Origin: AP-15 sp963750195
GTDB lineage: Bacteria > Pseudomonadota > Alphaproteobacteria > ATCC43930 > CGMCC-115725
NCBI GenBank assembly: GCA_963750195.1
Contig: CAVVPS010000017.1
Coordinates: 62,001 to 126,000 of the forward strand
DNA: 64,000 nucleotides
Direction of reading: 5' to 3'
In this document: positions 56,643 to 64,000 of the stretch, piece after piece
Numbering within the stretch: position 1 is the stretch's first letter
Layout: each line of letters starts with the position of its first letter
The notes under the pieces: generated by a model
What the model was told of the DNA's origin: nothing
What the model saw: only the letters and a program-made list of their open reading frames with translations
Databases searched by the model: none
Made by a program: the position numbers and the translations under genes

Positions 56643-57649
56643 TCCGCGCCGCGATCGTCGGGCTCGGGCGCTGGGGCCGCACCCTGGTCAATGCGATCCA
56701 AGACAAGAGCACCGAGTTTCGCTTCACTGCCGGTCACAGCCGCACCGGCGCCACCGCCGAGCCGTTTTGCGCCGAGCACGGCATCGCTTATTACGACGAT
56801 CTCGGCCGGATCCTCGCCGATCCGGCGGTCGACGCGGTCGTGTTCGCCACTCCGCACAGCCAGCACGGGCCCCAGGTCGAGCTCACTGCCGCCGCCGGCA
56901 AGCACGTCTTCATGGAAAAGCCGTTCACCCTCGACGTCAAAAGCGCCGAACGGGCGCTCGATGCGGTGGCGCGCGCCGGGGTCACGCTGGGCGTCGCCTA
57001 TCCTCGGCGCTTTCACCCAGCGATGATCGAGCTGAAGACGCAAATCGACGATGGCCGCCTCGGGCTCCCGACCCATTGCGAGAGCGCGCAGGCCTCGCCG
57101 GCCGGCCACTTCATGCCCGGCGGCTATTACTGGCGGGCCGATCCACAGGAAGCGCCGGCGGGAGCGATGACTGCCACCGGCGTGCACAATCTCGACGCGC
57201 TGATCTATCTCTTCGGCCGGATCGACGAGGTCTATTGCCTCAGCTTAAGTCGCGCGATGGCACAGTTCGAAGATACCACGAGCGTGCTGCTCGGCCTGGA
57301 GAACGGCATGTCGGCAAGCCTCTATTGCTCGCTGGTGACCGCCCCGACCTACCGCTTCGCGGTCTACGGCGCCAAGGGCCGCGCCGAGCTTTTGGGCCAG
57401 GACCCCGACTTCCGCTTCACCCCGGTGCCGGAATCGATGCCCGTTGGCCGCCATGCCGCGCCGCCGCCGGAAATCATCGAATACAAGGGCTTCAACGCGC
57501 TCGCCGCTGAGCTCGAAGGCTTCGCCGCGGCGATCAACGGCAAGCGGCCCTACCCGATCACCCCCAGCGAGGTCTTGCACGGCGTCGCCGCCTTTGAGGC
57601 GATCGTGCGCTCGGCCGCAACTCATCGCCCGGTCAAGGTCGCGCGCTGA
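56639..57649 (+). CDS. Gfo/Idh/MocA family oxidoreductase
   Basis: The 336-residue enzyme has a Rossmann domain (AAIVGLGRWGRTLVNAI), the EKP motif (HVFMEKPFTLD), and the C-terminal GYYWRADPQEAPAGAMTATG block with a catalytic His (GVHNLDAL). Such enzymes oxidise or reduce sugars and cyclitols. It lies between the AroQ-like and dehydrogenase genes, so a shared pathway on a cyclic polyol is likely. Confidence 0.88.
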   Translation: MIRAAIVGLGRWGRTLVNAIQDKSTEFRFTAGHSRTGATAEPFCAEHGIAYYDDLGRILADPAVDAVVFATPHSQHGPQVELTAAAGKHVFMEKPFTLDVKSAERALDAVARAGVTLGVAYPRRFHPAMIELKTQIDDGRLGLPTHCESAQASPAGHFMPGGYYWRADPQEAPAGAMTATGVHNLDALIYLFGRIDEVYCLSLSRAMAQFEDTTSVLLGLENGMSASLYCSLVTAPTYRFAVYGAKGRAELLGQDPDFRFTPVPESMPVGRHAAPPPEIIEYKGFNALAAELEGFAAAINGKRPYPITPSEVLHGVAAFEAIVRSAATHRPVKVAR

Positions 57650-57664
57650 AGAGAGGGAACCCCG

Positions 57665-58675
57665 ATGCCCGTCACCGTGCTCTATCCCGAAGACCGTCAG
57701 ATCCCCGACGACAGTCTCGAGCGCGAGATCTTCGGCCCCGAGGTGCGCCTGATCCGCCGCACCAAAAAGGCGCTGTCCGAGCTCGACCCCGCCGATTGCG
57801 CCGAGGCGGACGGGCTGATGATCATGCGCTACGCGGTTTCGGCCGAGGACATCGGCCGGTTTCCCCGGCTGCGCGCGATCGTGCGCATGGGGGTCGGCTA
57901 CGACAAGATCGACCGGGCCGCGGCGGCGGCGCGTAATATCCTGGTCTGCAACGTGCCGGATTACGGCACGACCGAGGTCGCCGATCATGCGATGGCGCTG
58001 GCCTTGGCGTTGCGCCGCGGCGTCGTGTTCTATCACGAGCGGCTGCGGCAAAGCCCGTCCGCCCCGTGGGGTCCGGTCAAGAACGACCTGATCCGGCGTC
58101 TCGGCGTGCAGACCTTTGGCATTATCGGGCTCGGCCGGATTGGGACGGCGGTGGCGTTGCGCGCCCGCGCCTTCGGCTTTCGCGTGATGTTCTATGATCC
58201 CTATCTGCCGAACGGCGTCGACCTCGCTCTCGGCATCGGCCGCGCCGCGACCCTCGAAGATCTGCTGCGCCAGACCGACACCTTGTCGGTACACGCCCCG
58301 CTGACCCCCGAGACCCGCCTGATGCTGGGTCGCGACCAGCTCGCCTTACTGCGTCCGGGCGCGGTGGTGATCAACGCCGCGCGCGGGCCGATTATCGACC
58401 CCGACGCGCTATTGGCCTTGCTGCGCGACGGCCATATTGCCGGCGCCGGGCTCGACGTGTTGCCTGTCGAGCCCCCGGTCGACCCGATCCCCGAGATCCT
58501 GCGCGCCTACCGCGACCGCGAGCCCGGCCTTGAGGGACGCCTGGTGATCACCCCGCACGCCGCCTGGTTCACCCCGGAATCGGAGCACGATACCCGGGTC
58601 AAATCGGCCGAGACGATGCGCGCGGCGCTGCTGACCAACCGCCCGCAGAACGAGATCACGCCCGAGATGTATTAG
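57665..58675 (+). CDS. D-2-hydroxyacid dehydrogenase family protein
   Basis: The 336-residue protein has a NAD-binding motif GIIGLGRIGTAVALRA, the substrate Arg in INAARGPIIDPDALLALLRDG and the acid-base His in ITPHAAWFTPES. Its CtBP-like features (a second domain with RMGVGYDKID) are common in this group. It ends the operon. Confidence 0.88.
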   Translation: MPVTVLYPEDRQIPDDSLEREIFGPEVRLIRRTKKALSELDPADCAEADGLMIMRYAVSAEDIGRFPRLRAIVRMGVGYDKIDRAAAAARNILVCNVPDYGTTEVADHAMALALALRRGVVFYHERLRQSPSAPWGPVKNDLIRRLGVQTFGIIGLGRIGTAVALRARAFGFRVMFYDPYLPNGVDLALGIGRAATLEDLLRQTDTLSVHAPLTPETRLMLGRDQLALLRPGAVVINAARGPIIDPDALLALLRDGHIAGAGLDVLPVEPPVDPIPEILRAYRDREPGLEGRLVITPHAAWFTPESEHDTRVKSAETMRAALLTNRPQNEITPEMY

Positions 58676-58687
58676 CTCCGGGCGGCG

Positions 58688-58999
58688 TTACTTTTTCGGC
58701 GCGGACAAACTGACGCCCTGCCGCTTCATCTGATCGACGACGGTCTTGGCGCCGGCGTCGCCTGCGGCGGCGAGCTCCGCGGTCTTGCTGGCGAGCGCCT
58801 GGAGCTGCTGGCGCAACTTGACCGCCTCCTGCACGGTCGTTTCCTGGGAGCGCCGCAGTTCTTCCAGCGCGCCGCGGTCATGGATTGCCTGGCCGGTCTC
58901 GAACGCCATCAACACGAACAGCGACACGACGACGAGGATGACCGGCGGCGACAACCCGTTCCAATCCCGCCCGCCTCTCTGACCGCCCGCCATCGTCAT
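58688..58999 (-). CDS. Small membrane protein with coiled coil, 103 residues
   Basis: A helix at about residues 18-34 (PPVILVVVSLFVLMAF) is followed by a long charged helix (EELRRSQETTVQEAVKLRQQ). It overlaps the upstream gene as ATGA and resembles small envelope proteins in alphaproteobacteria of unknown function. It converges on the dehydrogenase gene. Confidence 0.75.
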   Translation of the reverse strand: MTMAGGQRGGRDWNGLSPPVILVVVSLFVLMAFETGQAIHDRGALEELRRSQETTVQEAVKLRQQLQALASKTAELAAAGDAGAKTVVDQMKRQGVSLSAPKK

Positions 59000-59328
59000 T
59001 TGCCCGCTGCGGCCGGCGCCGCGGATGGCGGCGACACCGCCTTCACTGAAGGCGCCCCGGTCGTGGGATTTATCGTGATCCCGTTTTGCGCCAGCAAATC
59101 GCGCAGCTTATCGTCCTTGTCGCTGACGGCGGTGGCGGCGAGCGCCCGGATCAAGGCGTCGTTGACGCGGTTGAACTGGATGCTCTGGTTGATGAATTGC
59201 TGGCGCTGATTGACTTCGGCCTGGACCGAGCGGTTTGCCTGCACCAGGTACAAATAGACGACTACCAGGACCAGCGTGATCCCCGACAGCGCCAAAACGA
59301 TCCGATAGACCCACCCGCCTGCCTGCAT
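58996..59328 (-). CDS. Small membrane protein with coiled coil, 110 residues
   Basis: One helix near the N-terminus (YRIVLALSGITLVLVVVYLYL) is followed by a helical segment QAEVNQRQQFINQSIQFNRV and a Pro/Ala tail. With the overlapping downstream gene it forms a pair of similar topology, so they may act as a heteromer. Function is unknown. Confidence 0.75.
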   Translation of the reverse strand: MQAGGWVYRIVLALSGITLVLVVVYLYLVQANRSVQAEVNQRQQFINQSIQFNRVNDALIRALAATAVSDKDDKLRDLLAQNGITINPTTGAPSVKAVSPPSAAPAAAGK

Positions 59329-59488
59329 CCGCCCGGCCCTGCGTCACCCCCTCCGCCTTTCGCGGCGGACGACAAAGAATAGCATGAAGAGGCCGGCCGC
59401 CCGCCGCCGTATTTGGTCTTGTTCGGGATCCCAGCTCGTTTTGCACAACACCGTCTAAGCGAACGGTGTGAGCGCAAGATGCGATTTC

Positions 59489-59640
59489 CCTCTCCGCCGC
59501 ATCACGGGGGAGAGGGAGGGGACCCGTCGCGCGAGCGATGGGGAGGGTGAGGTGGTCTTCCGACAGCGCAGGCGGTGCGCCGCCACCCACCTCACCCCGG
59601 CCCTCTCCCCCCGCAAGCGGGCGGAGAGGGAGAGTTCGTG
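59489..59640. repeat. Palindromic intergenic repeat pair
   Basis: Two CCCTCTCC/GGAGAGGG-type inverted units flank a GC-rich core: CCCTCTCCGCC with GGGGGAGAGGG, and CCCTCTCCCCCC with GGCGGAGAGGGAG. The rest of the 329-base gap (59329-59657) has no recognisable gene. It resembles the element in the cyclase linker at 48222. Confidence 0.6.
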
Positions 59641-59657
59641 CGCTATCTTGGACTTGC

Positions 59658-60602
59658 TCAGGGCGAGGCGTGACCCATGAAGATCGCCGGGATCGGCTGG
59701 CCCCATGGGCCGCCGGTGCCGGCGCCGCGCTCCAGGCGATTTGGCGGGGTGCTGGCGTTCAGCACGTCGGTGTCGGCCCAGTGCTCGTGCACCCGGCCCC
59801 ACGGATCGGCCCAGTAATCGAACAGCTGGCTGCCGATCAGATGGCGGCCGATGCCCCACATATGCTGATAGCCTTTCTTCTCAAGGTGCTCGTGGCCCGC
59901 CATCACGTCGTCGATATCGGCCGCCTCGTAGGACAGATGGTTGAGCCCGCTCTTGTCGCCGCGGATGCAGAAAAACGCATGGTGGTCGACATAATCATCG
60001 CCGCGGTCGAGCCGGTTGAACGACCCGACGACGTTGTTCGGGTCGCCGGCGTAGAACTCGTCCGAGCAGCGGAAGCCGAGCATCTCGCGATACCAGCCGA
60101 GCGTCTTCTCGAAATTCTTGCTCATCACGACAAAATGACCGAGCCGCTTGATGTGCGAAGGGCCGGGATCGACCCGGAAAAGTTCGCCCTTGCGCCGGTA
60201 TTTGTCCTCGCCGGAATTGACCTTCGGGCGATGCACCGGGATCGGAGCGAGCATCTGCATACCGTGGACGACTTCGACCTGGTAGCCGTCGGGGTCGGTC
60301 AGCCGGACCCGCTTGCCGCCGCCCGGCTCGTCGATGTCCTCGATCTTCGAGGCGCCCTCGACCCGCGCCACCCGCTCGAGATCTTCCATGCCAGCGGCAT
60401 GAACCGCGATACCGACATAGCGCGGCTCGCCGAGTTCGGTGACGTGGAGGTGGTGCGGCGCGTCGGTGCCGCGCATATAGAGCGCGGTTTTGGTCCGGTC
60501 CGCGCGAACCATCCCGAAATCGGTCAGAAATTCTTCCTGCTTGTCGAGATCGGGCGAGCGCAGCCGCCCATAAGCGAGATCAAAGGCTTTGATTACCGGC
60601 AT
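59658..60602 (-). CDS. VOC-family extradiol dioxygenase
   Basis: The 314-residue protein has two vicinal-oxygen-chelate domains. The metal site is in the second: KRLGHFVVMS, GLNHLSYEAADID, and RVHEHWADTD, which gives His-His-Glu. The first domain is catalytically degenerate. It resembles catechol 2,3-dioxygenase type enzymes that open aromatic rings. I chose the ATG at 60602 because MPVIKAFDLAYGRL is the usual start. Confidence 0.87.
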   Translation of the reverse strand: MPVIKAFDLAYGRLRSPDLDKQEEFLTDFGMVRADRTKTALYMRGTDAPHHLHVTELGEPRYVGIAVHAAGMEDLERVARVEGASKIEDIDEPGGGKRVRLTDPDGYQVEVVHGMQMLAPIPVHRPKVNSGEDKYRRKGELFRVDPGPSHIKRLGHFVVMSKNFEKTLGWYREMLGFRCSDEFYAGDPNNVVGSFNRLDRGDDYVDHHAFFCIRGDKSGLNHLSYEAADIDDVMAGHEHLEKKGYQHMWGIGRHLIGSQLFDYWADPWGRVHEHWADTDVLNASTPPNRLERGAGTGGPWGQPIPAIFMGHASP

Positions 60603-60731
60603 GACACTCTCCCTGAAACACACTGTCGGGCGATCTTAGGACATTCGGCCGGCCCGCGCGACTCCTCGCTAGCAGGGGATTCCGTTACGCGCGGACCGGT
60701 CGGGAGAGTGTTGCTGCTCGCCGGGCCGGCT

Positions 60732-62187
60732 TCAACGCACCGCCAATTCCCAATCGAGCTCTTCAATCGCCTCACGCTGGTCACCCGGCCTCGCCGCGCG
60801 GCCGAGTTCCGCAAGATAGGGCGACAACAGCTGCATCGTCGCCCAATAGCCCGCACCGGTCATAACCACAGTTACCGGCACTTTGATCCACTCGGCGGGG
60901 ATGACGAACAGATAGGTAAGAAAGCCGAGGATCGTCCAAATCACCGCGACCGGGTTGACCCCTTTCCAATACCAGTAGGGACCGTTGGGCTCGAACAGCG
61001 CGACCAGATCGATCTTCATCCGTTTGACGAAAAGGTAATCAGCGATCAGCACGCCGCCGATCGGCGAGAACACATTACCCAGCATGCCGACCCAGGTCGT
61101 GTAACCGGTCACGACGCTAGGGGTCGCCGAGAGTGCGATGCCGAGCGCGCTGATGATCACAGTTGTCCAGAACCGGCCGAGCCGCTCGAACATGTTCGAC
61201 AAGGATAGACCGCCAGTATAGAGGTTCAGAACGTTAATGGTCCAATTGTCGAGCGCGATCACGATTAGGAACAGCAACAACGTGAAATGACCGACATCGA
61301 GGCCCGAAGCGACCGCAAACACATTCGGGGTCTTACCCATGGTCGCCGCGGCGCCATAGGCGCCGAGCAGAGCGGCGAAGCAGCCGCCGCCGACTTTGCC
61401 AAGCAAGGTGCCCAGCCACATGTCGGCCCGCGAGCGGGTGTAGCGACAGAAATCGGCCGAAATCGGTAACCATCGTCAGGTTGCCCGCGGCAACGACGTT
61501 AAGCCAGGTTACGAACAGCAACCACCCGGCCTGCGGCTTTCCGGCGTAGTGGAAAACCGCCGACGGTGCAAAATGCGGGTCGTCATGGGTCGCCAACAAG
61601 ACGAGAATCAGGCACAGGATCACGATCTTGAACGGCAGTGCCATCCGGGACAGGTGCTTTAGAGAATCGTAGCCTATGATTGCGACGACCGATTGCAGTA
61701 CCGCGAAAATCAGGCTGACCGTGACCAAGGAATGCGGGGTGCCGGTCCAACGATCAAGGATCGCCACAACGGCCAGCGAACCGGCCACTGTTTGATAAGC
61801 AAACCAATAGGTCGAGGCGAGCGTGCGCAGAAACGACGGGATCAATTTGGCGCCCCGCAATCCGTAAACCATGCGGGTCGACACTTGTCCCGGCAGGCCG
61901 AAATCGACGCCGACCGTCGCCATTATCGTGTAGGCGATCGTCGCCAGCAAAACTCCGCCGGTGATCGCGCCGACCGCGCCGAGGAACGACAACCCTGAAA
62001 CGACGGCCAGACCGCCGACCAGCATCGATCCGGGATTGAGCGCAAAGCCGAAGATGATCGAGAAGATGTCGTACCAGCGTACCGTCTTCAGTTCGCTCGG
62101 CACCGGTTCAATGCCGAACTGCTCAACTCCCTTGGGCTGGTAATAGCGTCGGCGCAGTTTTTCCTCGATTTCCGAGACTGTGTGCAT
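60732..62187 (-). CDS. NCS1-family nucleobase/thiamine-type transporter (frameshifted)
   Basis: A multipass transporter of about 480 residues starting MHTVSEIEEKLRRRYYQP, with GFALNPGSMLVGGLAVVSGL and VGVDFGLPGQVSTRMVYGLRG. A 10-base duplication near 61450-61470 (GATTTCGGCC before GATTTCTGTC) shifts the frame; removing it gives TMVTDFCRYTRSRADMWLGT as in NCS1 proteins. The remainder (LLGAYGAAATMGKTPNVFAV onward) is in the second frame. AAGGAG precedes the ATG. Substrates could be pyrimidines, hydantoins or similar compounds. Confidence 0.82.
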
Positions 62188-62626
62188 GCGCGTTCTCCTT
62201 GCAGGGATCGTCCAGCTTGGCAAAGACGACTTGAGCAAGTGAACGAGCAAGATACATGCCACTAGTATATTGCATAGATATTGGGCAATTCGCCTGAACC
62301 CGATAATATTCAATCGGGTTATACAGGATCGACATTTAATCACATGAGGAATTTTAGAGCCATGTATTCTCGGAATACGCCCGTTTTTCGATCATTGTCC
62401 AAAATTCTGAGGTAATCCGGCAACACCATGCCGCGGGTTTGCGCAGGTTTGAAGCCCCGGCCCAGCGCCCGCTGAGGTCCAGACCCGATCGACCGGACGC
62501 CCGTTTTGGCCGCGCTCTTGCGTGGTTAAGAGGCAGACCCCTGCGCCAGAGGCAAACTCCGCCGCGACGGAGTGACGGCCCTTGCGCCCCTCGACTCGCC
62601 AACTCGCGCAATGCTATCCCGGGCCA
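62188..62626. other. Divergent intergenic region of 439 bases
   Basis: The first half is AT-rich and contains the operator-like inverted repeat described separately. The second half has a small open frame antisense to nothing, without homology features. I see no riboswitch I can name. Confidence 0.4.
62297..62320. promoter_or_regulatory. 24-base inverted repeat, possible operator
   Basis: AACCCGAT and ATCGGGTT are perfect eight-base arms with an eight-base AT-rich spacer, 110 bases upstream of the NCS1 transporter's start. This is the usual size of a GntR- or TetR-type site. No regulator gene is next to it. Confidence 0.45.
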
Positions 62627-62950
62627 ATGGCTTGGGTCTTCATCCTGTTCGCCGATTTGTTCGAAATCGCCTGGCCTTTCGTATTGAAATGGTCAGCGCC
62701 GCTGTCCAGATGGGCGCCACTATTTGTGGTAATCATCTGCGCAATCCCGGCCAACTTTCTGTTGGCCGAAGCCGTCAAGCGACTGCCGGCGGCCACGGTT
62801 TACGCCACCTTTGTCGGGATCGGCACCGCCGGAACCGCAATCGTCGGCATGGCATTCTTCCGCGAGAGCACCAATATCGGCCGCGTCTGTTCCCTGCTTC
62901 TGATCGCCGTCGGTCTGGTCGGCCTGCGGGTGTTTTCCGCCGCGGAATGA
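62627..62950 (+). CDS. Small multidrug resistance (SMR) family protein
   Basis: The 107-residue protein has four membrane helices and the conserved Glu at about position 13 in the first helix (FILFADLFEIAW), with the AVKRLPAATVYATFVGIGTA block of the family. It would work as a dimer and export cations or guanidinium. The ATG at 62627 gives the typical start MAWVFILFADLFE. Confidence 0.88.
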   Translation: MAWVFILFADLFEIAWPFVLKWSAPLSRWAPLFVVIICAIPANFLLAEAVKRLPAATVYATFVGIGTAGTAIVGMAFFRESTNIGRVCSLLLIAVGLVGLRVFSAAE

Positions 62951-62984
62951 TGTTTAGACTGGGGTCACATCTTTGGCCGGCATC

Positions 62985-63027
62985 TGTGAACCAGATCACA
63001 GTGGAATTCCAAACATCATCGTAAATA
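62985..63027 (+). promoter_or_regulatory. CRP-type box with class II promoter spacing
   Basis: TGTGA-ACCAGA-TCACA at 62985-63000 matches the CRP consensus exactly. TAAATA at 63022-63027 is a possible -10 box; the transcript would then start near 63034, putting the box centre at -41.5, the position of class II activation. It precedes the gene at 63080. Confidence 0.55.
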
Positions 63028-63079
63028 GAGCCTTGTCGCTGCGTCCTATCCAGGCGGAGCGCAACTGAGGAGAAACAAA

Positions 63080-63424
63080 ATGTCTGGATTGCAGTCGCGT
63101 GACCGTCCGGCAACGAACCCGGCGGACTTCTCGGCGACCCTGTTCGAAACGCCGGGGTTGCCGCATAACCTGACGGTCACCGGCAAGGCGGCCGGAGATT
63201 ACCGCGTACAGGACGTCAAGCTTGTGCGGGCGCCTCATCAAAACGGGTCCCGCCTCGTGCTGGACGTGACCGAGAAGCTCGGGCCTGTCGAGAACCCGCA
63301 TCCGGAATTCATCCGGGAATGGCCTCTCGAATACAAGGAAGATCCTGCGAAGCACCGTTATCGGCATGTCGAGATCGTCAACGGCCACCAACGCTTTACC
63401 ATAGAAGTAATTGACGTGCTCTAA
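63080..63424 (+). CDS. Hypothetical protein, 114 residues
   Basis: The frame starts at ATG after GAGGAGAAACAAA, a good ribosome site. The sequence (PADFSATLFETPGLPHNLTV and YRVQDVKLVRAPHQNGSRLV) looks like a small beta-rich domain. I do not recognise a family. A CRP-like box lies 80 bases upstream. Confidence 0.7.
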   Translation: MSGLQSRDRPATNPADFSATLFETPGLPHNLTVTGKAAGDYRVQDVKLVRAPHQNGSRLVLDVTEKLGPVENPHPEFIREWPLEYKEDPAKHRYRHVEIVNGHQRFTIEVIDVL

Positions 63425-63479
63425 CACGGCCCTCGATCTGTCCGCAGTACACTTCTTTGGGCGTGGCGCGTTCCCGTCT

Positions 63480-63596
63480 TCAGACGTACGGCGTCACGCC
63501 CATTTCTTTGATGACGCGCCCGATTGTTTTACCGGGGGGCCGCTTGCCCAGCGTGTAGAACAGCTTACCGGACAGCAACCCCGACGCAATTGACAT
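63480..63596 (-). CDS. Possible small protein, 38 residues
   Basis: The codons read MSIASGLLSGKLFYTLGKRP followed by PGKTIGRVIKEMGVTPYV. The charge pattern and lack of stops look protein-like, but the ribosome site is weak. It is convergent with the gene at 63080. Confidence 0.35.
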   Translation of the reverse strand: MSIASGLLSGKLFYTLGKRPPGKTIGRVIKEMGVTPYV

Positions 63597-63681
63597 TGCC
63601 AAAACCCCCGGACGATTGACCAATCGCCGATCGCCGACTAATCAGGGCGGGCTCATCGGTCGGTGCGCCTTGGGCGCAAGG

Positions 63682-63837
63682 ATGCCAAGCGTGGCCGCGA
63701 ATCTTTCTTGTGTCCCGGGCCCGATGCTGACCTTCGACGATTTCGTCATTTGCATGGAGCGATCCGCCCGCATGGAGAAATTCGGCCAGCGCATCCCGCC
63801 CGAGACTGCGAGCCGCGCCGAGGCGCTGCCGGCGTGA
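63682..63837 (+). CDS. Possible small protein before the nitroreductase gene
   Basis: A frame starting MPSVAANLSCVPGPMLTFDD ends in a TGA that overlaps the next gene's GTG. The overlap hints at coupling, but the translation shows no known features. Confidence 0.3.
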   Translation: MPSVAANLSCVPGPMLTFDDFVICMERSARMEKFGQRIPPETASRAEALPA

Positions 63838-64000
63838 CGCCGATCACCGCCGCGGCGCTTGCGACATTGTTCGACGAGGCGCGAACCTTCACCAGATGGC
63901 AGGATCGTCCGGTGCCGGAAGGCGCCGTCGAAACTGCTCTCGTTTTGGCCCAGCTCGGACCAACCAGCGGCAATTGCCAGCCGATGCGGCTTGTTCTGGT
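63834..64000 (+). CDS. RutE/HadB-like nitroreductase family protein, partial
   Basis: The N-terminus reads TPITAAALATLFDEARTFTR, then W-QDRPVPEGAVETALVLA and QLGPTSGNCQPMRLVLV, which matches malonic-semialdehyde reductase-type nitroreductases. The GTG at 63834 overlaps the stop of a small upstream frame. The gene runs off the right edge after about 55 codons. Confidence 0.75.
   Translation, partial: MTPITAAALATLFDEARTFTRWQDRPVPEGAVETALVLAQLGPTSGNCQPMRLVL

Noticed and set aside
59538..61208. 556-codon open frame on the plus strand
   Set aside because: It is antisense to the VOC dioxygenase and NCS1 genes, both clearly coding.
62354..62611. 85-codon open frame on the minus strand upstream of the SMR gene
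   Set aside because: It is rich in Arg and Gly as expected for non-coding GC-rich DNA and has no ribosome site or homology features.
62440..62626. Guanidine riboswitch before the SMR gene
   Set aside because: SMR genes often have one, but I found no convincing match to guanidine-I, -II or -III consensus elements.

Overview
The window is about 64 kb of GC-rich DNA that looks like an alphaproteobacterial chromosome. The evidence is a hopanoid (hpn) cluster with hpnA-C-D-E-shc-G, hpnH and hpnI-J-K, a sufBCDSU operon headed by an Rrf2 regulator, class III adenylate cyclases with TPR tails, a fused CcmH/CcmI, and many four-base ATGA or GTGA gene overlaps. A member of the Rhodospirillales or Hyphomicrobiales is likely; the genus cannot be read from the sequence.

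Layout from left to right. 1-5 kb: a GH63-like glucosidase cut by the left edge, then a ketone-body set (3-hydroxybutyrate dehydrogenase, acetoacetate decarboxylase, patatin). 5-8 kb: a cystathionine beta-lyase and a GrdB-like protein with an in-frame TGA in a UxxC context, followed by a hairpin that fits a bacterial SECIS. 8-14.3 kb: the Suf iron-sulfur operon. 14.4-17.5 kb: an OmpR/EnvZ-type pair and small proteins. 17.6-29.9 kb: hopanoid synthesis including ispH, covering squalene formation, cyclisation, side-chain addition and later decoration. 30-33.9 kb: cytochrome c maturation (ccmF and a ccmH-ccmI fusion). 34-43 kb: a flavin-dependent monooxygenase and a CaiB-type CoA transferase, separated by a low-GC insertion. 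43-49.6 kb: a transglutaminase and an array of adenylate cyclases, whole and broken, with VapBC and BrnT-type toxin-antitoxin modules between them. 49.6-55 kb: a MetE-like enzyme, coq7, dsbB, a YqaA-like membrane protein, a Uma2 nuclease and an ABC exporter. 55-64 kb: a lytic transglycosylase, an AroQ-like/Gfo-Idh/2-hydroxyacid dehydrogenase operon, a VOC dioxygenase, an NCS1 transporter, an SMR pump, and the start of a RutE-like nitroreductase.

The most interesting locus is the insertion at about 35.9-39.5 kb. It is an apparent operon of an AvcD-like anti-phage dCTP/dCMP deaminase, a coupled 67-residue protein, a DCD/dUTPase-fold protein fused to a membrane helix and coiled coil, and a flavin-dependent thymidylate synthase (ThyX). 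I know of no described system with this gene set; it looks like a nucleotide-pool defence module. Partial duplicates of both flanking genes lie near it, which points to an insertion hot spot.

A caution applies throughout. About a dozen conserved genes carry one- or two-base frameshifts while keeping clear homology on both sides. Most of these are probably sequencing or assembly errors, but two cases (a 13-bp and a 10-bp tandem duplication) look like real mutations.
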